A DNA stretch of 8,510 nucleotides. Source: an uncultured Clostridia bacterium (GTDB taxonomy: Bacteria > Bacillota > Clostridia > Oscillospirales > UBA644). This document shows positions 1 through 5,326 of the stretch, piece by piece (positions within the stretch are counted from its first letter, which is position 1; each line of letters starts with the position of its first letter). A program made the translations under genes and the position numbers. The stretch spans positions 1 through 8,510 of the forward strand of contig CAJGDF010000071.1 in assembly GCA_904502105.1 (NCBI GenBank). The letters run 5' to 3'. Below the pieces are notes generated by a model. That model was not told the origin of the DNA, searched no databases, and saw only the letters and a list, made by a program, of their open reading frames with translations.

Positions 1-360
1 GATATGCAGGCAAAAGGATTTATGCAAGGTGATGAGGTGCTAATGAATTTCAAATCGAATACTGTTGAATTGATTACGGATTACGAAAAATACATTTCTT
101 ATCAATTTAATCTTGATTATACAGAGGAATTCTTCGTAAACAATAATCTGCTTGTATTTATTGTGACAAGTTGTTCTTCTGACCAAATGGAATATGTTGA
201 ACTTAGAAACAAAGATGGATTGTTATGTCCATTATTTGAACGCAAGAAAATAGGTGAAAACGAGCCTGTTACAGAAGATTTTATAGTACATTCCTACTGT
301 GTAGAAATATCAAAGGAATTTGAATATAAAGCAGGCGAGATACTTTATAATTATAAGTAA
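1..360 (+). CDS. Small hypothetical protein, possibly the C-terminal part of a PrcB-like (lipo)protein; start uncertain
   Basis: The reading frame is open from the first base of the window to a TAA stop at 358-360, so the gene may begin upstream. In-frame ATG codons lie at 4, 22 and 43. The one at 22 has AAAGGA only 3 bases before it and the one at 43 has GAGGTG only 3 bases before it, so none has a well-spaced ribosome site. No signal peptide or membrane helix is visible. The segment from about IITDYEKY-like residues through DYTEEFFVNNNLLVFIV and on to the final EISKEF resembles, from memory, a beta-rich domain (pattern D-E-x-F-F-...-L-V-hydrophobic, ending in an I-E-V-S-like strand) found at the C-terminus of small clostridial lipoproteins and related to PrcB-like domains. 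That match is weak and untested. The gene looks more AT-rich than the operon to its right. It shares its 3' end sequence with the vanZ-like gene. Function unknown. Confidence 0.5.
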   Translation, partial: DMQAKGFMQGDEVLMNFKSNTVELITDYEKYISYQFNLDYTEEFFVNNNLLVFIVTSCSSDQMEYVELRNKDGLLCPLFERKKIGENEPVTEDFIVHSYCVEISKEFEYKAGEILYNYK

Positions 361-378
361 ATTCCAATTTGTCGAACA
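358..378 (+). repeat. Left copy of a 21-nt inverted repeat starting at the stop codon of the first gene
   Basis: The sequence reads TAAATTCCAATTT, then GT, then CGAACA. The reverse complement of 3949-3969 is the same except that GT is AC, giving 19 of 21 matches. The first three bases are the stop codon of the small gene ending at 360. The other copy likewise starts with the stop codon of the vanZ-like gene. Part of the repeat (AAATTCCAATTT) is itself nearly palindromic. Its role is unknown; a shared recombination or insertion boundary and chance are both possible. Confidence 0.55.
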
Positions 379-434
379 GTAAGTGCACACTTCTATACTT
401 CGTTCGGCGTACTGCGGCAATCGAATGTATGGAT

Positions 435-470
435 AAAAAAATGGGGCGTATCGGTATTGATACGCTCCAT
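435..470 (-). terminator. Rho-independent terminator of the citrate synthase-GntR operon
   Basis: Bases 441-452 pair with 459-470 in a 12-bp stem containing one G-T pair, with a 6-base loop. On the minus strand the stem is followed directly by seven T residues (441-435). It lies about 45 bases past the stop of the GntR gene, as expected for the end of that operon. On the plus strand the hairpin is preceded by the A-run but has no good T-run after it, so it is mainly a minus-strand terminator. Confidence 0.85.
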
Positions 471-515
471 TAACTGTTTTACGAGAACCCGCCTGTTCGG
501 TCGGTTTTCTGTATA

Positions 516-1175
516 TTATTCTTTAATTGCCTTTAAAAGATTATCTTTTGCCTGGCGTATATGGTCTGCGGCTTCCGCTTCGGCTCTTGCTGAGTCGTGT
601 GCGGCAATGGCCTCGTATATTTTTCTGTGTTCATCAACAGAGGCGGCGGCTCTGCCCGAATATTTAACTGAGATCTCTCTCGGCTTCTGGATGTAATTGT
701 GAAACTGTGAAAGGATCTGTCTTAGCGGTCGGCTTCTCGATGCGGAGTATATCGCCTGATGAAACTGTGAATCGAGATGTCTTATCTGAAGCGCATCGTT
801 CTTTGCAATGTAAAACTCCTGAAGCTCCACTATATCTCTGAGGTTTGTAAGCTCTTCTTCTGTTATGTTAACAGCTGCCCAGCGAGCCGCGATACCTTCA
901 ATAGCCAGTCTGATAGTGTATATGTCGTCAATATCCTTTTCGGATATGCCAACAACAACCACGCCCTTGTTCGGAACGCTTGTTACAAGACCTTCAAGCT
1001 CAAGCTGACGGAGCGCTTCTCTTATTGGGGTTCTGCTGACACCGAGCTCTGTTGAAAGCTTCTGCTCTGTAAGGTTATAGCCCGGAGGAAAATCGCCGTC
1101 AAGAATTGCACGTTCGATCTCTTTGAAAACCTTTATATGAAGAGCTCCGGACTCTCCTGCGTATACTTTATTCAT
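516..1175 (-). CDS. GntR-family transcriptional regulator, FadR/FCD subfamily
   Basis: This is a 219-residue DNA-binding regulator of typical length for the family. Residues about 10-75 form the winged helix-turn-helix, with the GntR signature LSTELGVSRTPIREALRQLE at 40-59. Residues about 80-215 form an all-helical FCD ligand domain. The usual FCD metal-site residues are visible: D135 and H139 (DSQFH), H183 and H205. Known members of this family often bind small carboxylic acids next to the metal. The ATG overlaps the TAA of the citrate-synthase-like gene as TAATG, and GAAGGAA stands about 6 bases before it, so translation is probably coupled. Being second in this operon, and with a palindrome sitting on the operon promoter, it most likely represses its own operon. 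The effector may be citrate or a related acid; that part is inference. Family assignment is secure, regulon and ligand are not. Confidence 0.92.
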   Translation of the reverse strand: MNKVYAGESGALHIKVFKEIERAILDGDFPPGYNLTEQKLSTELGVSRTPIREALRQLELEGLVTSVPNKGVVVVGISEKDIDDIYTIRLAIEGIAARWAAVNITEEELTNLRDIVELQEFYIAKNDALQIRHLDSQFHQAIYSASRSRPLRQILSQFHNYIQKPREISVKYSGRAAASVDEHRKIYEAIAAHDSARAEAEAADHIRQAKDNLLKAIKE

Positions 1176-2557
1176 TATTTTCCTTCTTTGTCAAACAGGA
1201 ACGGAGCGTATTCAGTTACAAGTGCGAGCATTTCTCCGTCGCTTATGATAGTCTGGCGGTCAGCGGCATACTGCGCATCGATCCATTCCTTCATTTTTGC
1301 GATGTACGGAGCTTTTTTATCAACCTGATCTTCTCCTGTAAGCTTGAAACGTCTGTTGATCCAGAATGCGATTGCCGCAAGACCGGAAACGTTTGAAATG
1401 GAAACTGCTGCGGGACGGTTGAGGATCTTATCTGTGTTGAAAATATTGTAGATCTCTTCGTCTTTAAGCAGACCGTCTGCGTGGATACCTGCTCTTGTTA
1501 CGTTGAAGTCTCTGCCGATAAAAGGTGTCATCGGAGGAATTTCGTAACCGATCTCGTTTTGATAGTATTCTGCAAGCTCGGTGATAACGGTTGTATCCAT
1601 ACCGTCGGTCGTGCCGCGGAGAGCTGCGTATTCCATAACCATTGCTTCGAGCGGAATGTTGCCGGTTCTTTCGCCGATGCCGAAGAGAGAACAGTTAACT
1701 GCGGATGCGCCGTAAAGCCATGCCATTGAAGCGTTTGCAACAGCCTTGTAGAAGTCGTTGTGGCCGTGCCATTCGAGACATTCGGAGGGAACGTCAGAAT
1801 ATGTTCTCAAACCGTACATAATACCCGAAACGCTTCTCGGAAGCGCGGTACCGATATACGGAACACCGTAACCCATAGTGTCGCACGCTCTGATCTTAAC
1901 GGGAATGCCTGCCTGACGGGACATTTCCATAAGCTCGTTTGCGAAAGGTACAACAAAGCCGTAGAAGTCTGCTCTTGTGATATCTTCAAAATGGCATCTC
2001 GGACGGAGGCCTGCTTCAAATGCATCTGCAACAACGGAGAGATATTTATCCATTGCCTGCTGTCTTGTGAGCTTGAGTTTGTTGTAGATATGGTAGTCGG
2101 AGCAGGAAACAAGAATACCTGTTTCTTTTATACCGATGTCTTTAACAAGCTGGAAGTCGTTTTTAGATGCTCTGATCCATGTTGTGATTTCAGGGAATTC
2201 ATAGCCCTTTTCCATGCATTTGTAGAGCGCATCACGGTCTTTTTCGCTGTAAACAAAAAATTCGGTCTGACGGATGATGCCTTTCGGACCGCTGAGACGG
2301 TGCATCATGTCAAAAATATCTGTGATCTGCTTTACGGTGTAGGGGGATCTGGACTGCTGACCGTCTCTGAATGTCGTATCTGTGATCCAGATATTTTCAG
2401 GGGTCTGCATCGGAACGTGACGGTGGTTAAAAGAGATCTTCGGAATCTCATCGTAGGGGTATATATCTCTGTAAAGCTCGGGGTCTACAAGATCCTGAAC
2501 CTTATATCGGTAAGTTTCTTCTTCAAGTACATTTGATTTTTTATTGAGTTCAAGCAT
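1175..2557 (-). CDS. DRE-TIM metallolyase of the isopropylmalate/homocitrate synthase family, probable Re-type citrate synthase
   Basis: The 460-residue enzyme probably condenses acetyl-CoA with oxaloacetate to give citrate with Re-face specificity, feeding glutamate synthesis in an anaerobe. Visible motifs are D60-TTF-R64-D65-GQQ at the first strand of the TIM barrel, the metal-binding H264-G-H266-N-D268, and G293-x-G-E-R-x-G-N300. It is close in length to the roughly 450-residue Clostridium kluyveri Re-citrate synthase. From memory it matches that group in the N-terminal YPYDEIPKISFNHR stretch, CHFEDITRADFYGF, and the G-R-D-F-N-V-T-R-A-G-I-H-A-D-G segment. The leucine-binding C-terminal domain of typical LeuA is not evident and no leuBCD genes are nearby. 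The frame extends upstream to an ATG at 2629, but that codon coincides with the promoter -35 box. The ATG at 2557, with AAAGAGAG about 9 bases before it, is the real start. Homocitrate or isopropylmalate synthase remain alternatives. Confidence 0.85.
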   Translation of the reverse strand: MLELNKKSNVLEEETYRYKVQDLVDPELYRDIYPYDEIPKISFNHRHVPMQTPENIWITDTTFRDGQQSRSPYTVKQITDIFDMMHRLSGPKGIIRQTEFFVYSEKDRDALYKCMEKGYEFPEITTWIRASKNDFQLVKDIGIKETGILVSCSDYHIYNKLKLTRQQAMDKYLSVVADAFEAGLRPRCHFEDITRADFYGFVVPFANELMEMSRQAGIPVKIRACDTMGYGVPYIGTALPRSVSGIMYGLRTYSDVPSECLEWHGHNDFYKAVANASMAWLYGASAVNCSLFGIGERTGNIPLEAMVMEYAALRGTTDGMDTTVITELAEYYQNEIGYEIPPMTPFIGRDFNVTRAGIHADGLLKDEEIYNIFNTDKILNRPAAVSISNVSGLAAIAFWINRRFKLTGEDQVDKKAPYIAKMKEWIDAQYAADRQTIISDGEMLALVTEYAPFLFDKEGK

Positions 2558-2583
2558 GTCAGTCAACTCTCTTTTGTTTGGGA

Positions 2584-2609
2584 TTGTATGATTGTATACA
2601 ATTATACAA
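2584..2609. promoter_or_regulatory. Palindromic operator, probable GntR/FCD binding site
   Basis: The 26 bases form a palindrome centred between 2596 and 2597 with a single mismatched pair (2590/2603). The core ATTGTATACAAT (2591-2602) is perfect, and TTGTAT and ATACAA half-sites lie at its outer edges. TTGTAnnTACAA-like palindromes are typical of GntR/FCD regulators. It overlaps the -10 box and predicted start of transcription of the citrate synthase-GntR operon, the classic position for repression. It ends about 76 bases upstream of the -35 box of the divergent gene, so an effect there is possible but less certain. Binding by the GntR protein encoded in this operon is inferred. Confidence 0.8.
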
Positions 2610-2629
2610 ACATACACCTTATTTGTCAA
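2601..2629 (-). promoter_or_regulatory. Consensus sigma-A promoter of the citrate synthase-GntR operon
   Basis: On the minus strand TTGACA (2629-2624) is followed after exactly 17 bases by TATAAT (2606-2601), matching the consensus at all 12 positions. Transcription should begin near 2594, inside the 26-bp palindrome, leaving a leader of about 37 bases before the ATG at 2557. This also excludes the upstream ATG at 2629 as a start codon. Confidence 0.88.
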
Positions 2630-2684
2630 TAGGGAAAATGTGAATTTTTATTTACTATTTTAACATGGTAAAAGGTTTTATTTG

Positions 2685-2713
2685 TTGACATATCCTCAAA
2701 AATGTGGTATTAT
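2685..2713 (+). promoter_or_regulatory. Sigma-A promoter of the URO-D family gene
   Basis: TTGACA (2685-2690) and TATTAT (2708-2713) are separated by 17 bases. The start of transcription would be near 2720. The ribosome site AAAGGAG (2727-2733) lies 7 bases before the ATG at 2741. The leader is therefore very short, with no room for a riboswitch. Confidence 0.85.
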
Positions 2714-2740
2714 TTAGAAAACATATAAAGGAGATAATGT

Positions 2741-3871
2741 ATGTTTATTCAGAAAAAAGAAATGACGTCAAGAGAACGTTATATTGCTATATATGAAAAC
2801 AGAGAGGTTGACAGACCGGCATTCCGTTTGTGGGGCTTTACTCCCGGAATGGGGGTAATACATCCCTCGTATGAACCCGTCTGCAAGCTTGCAGAAGAAG
2901 TTACCGATACTGTATGCGGTTCAGGCTCTGCGTTTAATTTTTACGGCGGTATTCACTCCGATAAAAACGTTTCGAGGTCAAGAGAAAAAACAGATGACCC
3001 GAGATGGGATATTATATACACTGTTTTTCATACAAAACGCGGTGATCTTGTTCAGCGTGATATGGTTTCAAACTTCGGTGAACCCGGATATATAATGGAG
3101 CATGCCGCCAAAGATATCGATGATCTTCTTGCTATAATCGATATGCCGTATGAACCGTATAATTTCAGTTCGGAAGGATTTTTCAATGCCGAAAAATGGA
3201 TAGGGGACAGAGGTATAACAATGTTCGACCTGCCTCATCCCGGCTATGCGGTTCAGGTTCTTACGGGCTCAGAAAATCTCGCATATTTTTCCGTGGATGA
3301 CAGAGAAGCTGTCGATTATGCCGTTTCAACGTATGCAAACAGAGTTGTAGAGCATGCTAAACGCGCTGTGGAGAACGGTGTAAAGGGTGTTTTCGGTTGG
3401 TGCGGCCCTGAACTTCTTACTCCTCCGCTTCTCAACAAGCAGGATTTCCGCGATTTCTGCGTGAAATACGATAAAAAGGTAATTGATGTTATAAAAAATG
3501 CGGGAAGCCATTTCTGGGTGCATTGCCACGGCAAGGTCGCAGATCTTCTTGACGATTTTATCTATATGGGCGTCGATGTCCTTAACCCCCTCGAACCGCC
3601 GAAAAACGGTGACGTAGATCTCGAAAAAGTTGTTGAAAAATACGGCAACCGTATCGGTCTTGAAGGCAACGTTGAAATTCAGGATATAATCCAGGCAGAG
3701 CCCGAAGTTCTTCTTTCTCTTACAGAGCAGTGCGTCGCCGCAGGTAAAAAGAGCGGCAGATTTATCCTTTGCCCCTCCGCAGGCTTTATGGAATATATCC
3801 GCCCCGAAGAACGCTATATAAGTAATCTTCAGCTGTTCCTTAAAGAGGGATACAGACTTATCAATGAATAA
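2741..3871 (+). CDS. Uroporphyrinogen-decarboxylase (URO-D) superfamily protein, probably methyltransferase-like rather than HemE
   Basis: The 376-residue cytosolic protein has the URO-D fold signature in its C-terminal half: CGPELLTPP (221-229), H261-C262-H263-G264 followed by K-V-A-D-L-L, N282-P-L-E-P-P, G306-L-E-G-N310 and the late C344-P-S-A-G. In the corrinoid-linked members (MtaA/MtbA/CmuC type) a His, a Cys on the strand equivalent to HCHG and a late Cys bind zinc that activates a thiol. Here H261/C262/H263 and C344 could serve, though the spacing differs from the usual H-x-C. The N-terminal RQAGRY motif that binds porphyrin in true HemE is absent, and no heme genes are nearby. The start is fixed by AAAGGAG 7 bases upstream. 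It is a single-gene unit between its own promoter and terminator, divergent from the citrate synthase operon. No corrinoid protein gene is seen. Substrate unknown. Confidence 0.85.
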   Translation: MFIQKKEMTSRERYIAIYENREVDRPAFRLWGFTPGMGVIHPSYEPVCKLAEEVTDTVCGSGSAFNFYGGIHSDKNVSRSREKTDDPRWDIIYTVFHTKRGDLVQRDMVSNFGEPGYIMEHAAKDIDDLLAIIDMPYEPYNFSSEGFFNAEKWIGDRGITMFDLPHPGYAVQVLTGSENLAYFSVDDREAVDYAVSTYANRVVEHAKRAVENGVKGVFGWCGPELLTPPLLNKQDFRDFCVKYDKKVIDVIKNAGSHFWVHCHGKVADLLDDFIYMGVDVLNPLEPPKNGDVDLEKVVEKYGNRIGLEGNVEIQDIIQAEPEVLLSLTEQCVAAGKKSGRFILCPSAGFMEYIRPEERYISNLQLFLKEGYRLINE

Positions 3872-3905
3872 AAAAGGCAGTTTTCGCCTGATATTTATAA
3901 CAGTT

Positions 3906-3940
3906 AAAGCCAAGCTATTGCAGCTTGGCTTTTATCTTTG
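3906..3940 (+). terminator. Rho-independent terminator of the URO-D family gene
   Basis: AAAGCCAAGCT (3906-3916) pairs perfectly with AGCTTGGCTTT (3922-3932) around a 5-base loop, followed by a T-rich tail (TTTTATCTTTG). It lies 34 bases after the stop at 3871. The vanZ-like gene converges on it from the other side, but the minus-strand tail is a weaker T-run, so function for that gene is doubtful. Confidence 0.85.
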
Positions 3941-3948
3941 TTTGTGAT

Positions 3949-3969
3949 TGTTCGGTAAATTGGAATTTA
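3949..3969 (-). repeat. Right copy of the 21-nt inverted repeat starting at the stop codon of the vanZ-like gene
   Basis: Read on the minus strand it is TAAATTCCAATTT, then AC, then CGAACA, against GT at the two variable positions in the copy at 358-378. Its first three bases are the stop codon of the vanZ-like gene. The two copies face each other across about 3.6 kb that contains the GntR, citrate synthase and URO-D genes. Confidence 0.55.
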
Positions 3970-4509
3970 TGGTTTTGTTCTTCTTACGCATTGTATCAAT
4001 GTATAAATCCCGTATCCCACGATTACACCGATGGTATTCAAGATTAAATCATCTATATCTGTCGCTCTCACACTAAACGGCAATTGGATGATTTCTATGC
4101 AAAGAGAAATACCGGTGCCTGTTGTAAGCACCTTCCAAAATGTATTGAGTCGCTTATAAACAATCGGCAAAACGATTCCGCTCGGAATAAACATCGCTGC
4201 ATTTCCAATCACATTTAATAATAGGTCTCGTTTGCTGTCATAGTCAAATAGATTCACCAACGGTAACAAATTGACTCTGAACGGAAATGCTGTCGCAATA
4301 TCAAATACAAGTGGCTGAATGTGACCATCCACTTTGGACATTGGGAAGAATGTAAATCGGAGAATAACGGCCAAATTGATAAACATCAGAAGCAAGATGG
4401 CCTCGCGCTTCCAGTCTATCTGTTTTTGCTTAATCCATATGGCAACCCTAATTATTAGCCAGATTGTTAAAAAAGTAATTTCTAAGAATAGGAACGGTAT
4501 TTCAACCAT
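3967..4509 (-). CDS. VanZ-family integral membrane protein
   Basis: The 180-residue protein has about five hydrophobic helices, near residues 4-26, 36-57, 98-118, 126-146 and 152-174. It carries the VanZ-family landmarks: N80-L-L-P-L, N99-x-x-G-N103 followed by FIPSG (107-111), E139-x-x-Q142, and R148-x-T-D-I-D-D154 leading to L-N158-T-x-G161. The founding member VanZ raises teicoplanin resistance in enterococci; the role of most homologues is unknown, so no resistance phenotype should be assumed. The ATG at 4509 has GAGGGTG about 8 bases upstream. It stands alone, without van genes, between a terminator on one side and a hairpin on the other. Its base composition looks more AT-rich than the adjacent operons. 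The sequence right after its stop matches that after the first gene of the window, hinting at separate acquisition. Confidence 0.9.
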   Translation of the reverse strand: MVEIPFLFLEITFLTIWLIIRVAIWIKQKQIDWKREAILLLMFINLAVILRFTFFPMSKVDGHIQPLVFDIATAFPFRVNLLPLVNLFDYDSKRDLLLNVIGNAAMFIPSGIVLPIVYKRLNTFWKVLTTGTGISLCIEIIQLPFSVRATDIDDLILNTIGVIVGYGIYTLIQCVRRTKP

Positions 4510-4533
4510 AAACTACACCCTCATAAATTCTTA

Positions 4534-4563
4534 TTTATCTGTCTGTTGCAGACTGTCCCTCAA
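4534..4563 (-). promoter_or_regulatory. Possible weak promoter of the vanZ-like gene
   Basis: On the minus strand TTGAGG (4563-4558) is followed after 18 bases by GATAAA (4539-4534), each matching 4 of 6 consensus positions. It is the best pair I see upstream of the gene. The spacer holds a small inverted repeat, GTCTG-TTG-CAGAC (4541-4553). The call is tentative. Confidence 0.25.
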
Positions 4564-4577
4564 TCAGATCATGCAGT

Positions 4578-4610
4578 AACAGGTACAACAAAATGACCGT
4601 TGTACCTGTT
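4578..4610. repeat. Perfect 12-bp hairpin between the zinc-ribbon gene and the vanZ-like gene
   Basis: AACAGGTACAAC (4578-4589) pairs perfectly with GTTGTACCTGTT (4599-4610) around a 9-base loop. It begins 7 bases past the stop of the zinc-ribbon gene, the right place for that operon's terminator. No T-run follows it on the minus strand, and on the plus strand only GTATCTTTTATAT follows. It may be an atypical or bidirectional terminator, an RNA 3'-end-protecting hairpin, or a binding site. Confidence 0.6.
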
Positions 4611-4617
4611 GTATCTT

Positions 4618-5310
4618 TTATATAAAAAATTTACGTTCCATAACTTCTCTTGCCGGTCTGCATATTGCAAGAAAGATCAGAAAACCGCCGATAAGAACGA
4701 GGCCTGCCATCGGATAGAATGACCAGCCCATAAAGCCGTCATCGCTGAATGTTTTGTGTATAAACATTTCAAGAACAGGCATGTAAATACCGAGCGCGAT
4801 AAATGCACCGCCGAAGATATAGAGCTTGCCTTTTTTTACGTAACGTATCAGCGTCACGATTGCAGTTGTAAGAACACCGAAAAATGTAACAAGGGGAAAA
4901 GCGAAGCTCAAAAACCAGCCGCCGTTGATCATAAGGTTGATGTATAGCAGATAAACGCCTATCGCCGCAAATGCACACGGAACAAATATTACCGGATTCG
5001 GTTTTCTGAACCAGAACGGCAGAACGAGCATAACGTATATCATTAACAGTGCTCCAACAACGTAGCCCGACCATGTTATTGAGAGGCTGAAGCGCAGGTC
5101 GCAGGCAAGTGTTATGATTATCGGAATGAGAAAACATGCAGTTAAAAATATAGGCCAACCGAGAGGGTGCATTTCCTGGGACGGATATTTGTTCTTTGGG
5201 TACATATATTCGTCTTTTTGCTGAATATCCGGATGGTATACCTTAGTGCCGCATAACGGACATTCTTTTTCGCTGTCCGCAAGCTTTACGCCGCATTTTA
5301 TACAGTACAT
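4618..5310 (-). CDS. Zinc-ribbon membrane protein of unknown function (possibly DUF6320 family)
   Basis: The 230-residue protein starts with a zinc ribbon, C3-x2-C6 and C17-x2-C20, on the cytosolic side. A short polar linker (about 25-48) leads to about six membrane helices near residues 53-70, 82-100, 107-127, 133-155, 164-184 and 199-217. The frame extends upstream to 5403. The ATG at 5310 is preferred because AAAGGA lies 7 bases before it and the Met-Tyr-Cys-Ile-Lys-Cys start is typical of such ribbons. The gene follows the esterase-acyltransferase gene by 16 bases and is the last of the operon. From memory, clostridial proteins called DUF6320, with a ribbon and a membrane domain, sit beside alcohol-acetyltransferase genes; the match to that family is not verified. 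A role as membrane partner or anchor for the neighbouring acyltransferase is inferred from position only. Confidence 0.8.
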   Translation of the reverse strand: MYCIKCGVKLADSEKECPLCGTKVYHPDIQQKDEYMYPKNKYPSQEMHPLGWPIFLTACFLIPIIITLACDLRFSLSITWSGYVVGALLMIYVMLVLPFWFRKPNPVIFVPCAFAAIGVYLLYINLMINGGWFLSFAFPLVTFFGVLTTAIVTLIRYVKKGKLYIFGGAFIALGIYMPVLEMFIHKTFSDDGFMGWSFYPMAGLVLIGGFLIFLAICRPAREVMERKFFI

Positions 5311-5326
5311 TGATTTATCCTTTCGT

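Noticed and set aside
371..408. attC-like arrangement GTCGAAC ... GTTCGGC after the first gene
   Set aside because: The boxes do not fit the integron consensus (RYYYAAC/GTTRRRY), the vanZ copy lacks the second box, and no integrase is present.
1161..1166. Second operator-like GTATAC at the start of the GntR gene
   Set aside because: Only the six central bases are shared with the operator core; flanks are not palindromic and it lies inside coding sequence.
1760..2536. 258-residue plus-strand open frame
   Set aside because: It lies wholly opposite the citrate-synthase-like gene, has a Cys/Val-rich composition without recognisable motifs, and lacks a ribosome site. It is an antisense shadow.
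2558..2629. N-terminal extension of the citrate-synthase-like protein starting at the ATG at 2629
   Set aside because: That ATG lies in the -35 box of the operon promoter and the predicted transcript starts near 2594, so the codon is not transcribed. The ATG at 2557 has a proper ribosome site.
2630..2740. Riboswitch or leader RNA upstream of the URO-D gene (for example cobalamin-type)
   Set aside because: The predicted transcript begins about 20 bases before the ATG, leaving no space for a structured leader.
3876..3890. Small AGGC...GCCT hairpin just after the URO-D gene
   Set aside because: The stem is only about 4 bp. The 11-bp hairpin at 3906-3932 with a T-rich tail is the credible terminator.
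3967..4509. Glycopeptide resistance locus
   Set aside because: Only a VanZ-family protein is present, with no vanA/H/X/Y/R/S genes. Most VanZ relatives are not part of resistance clusters.
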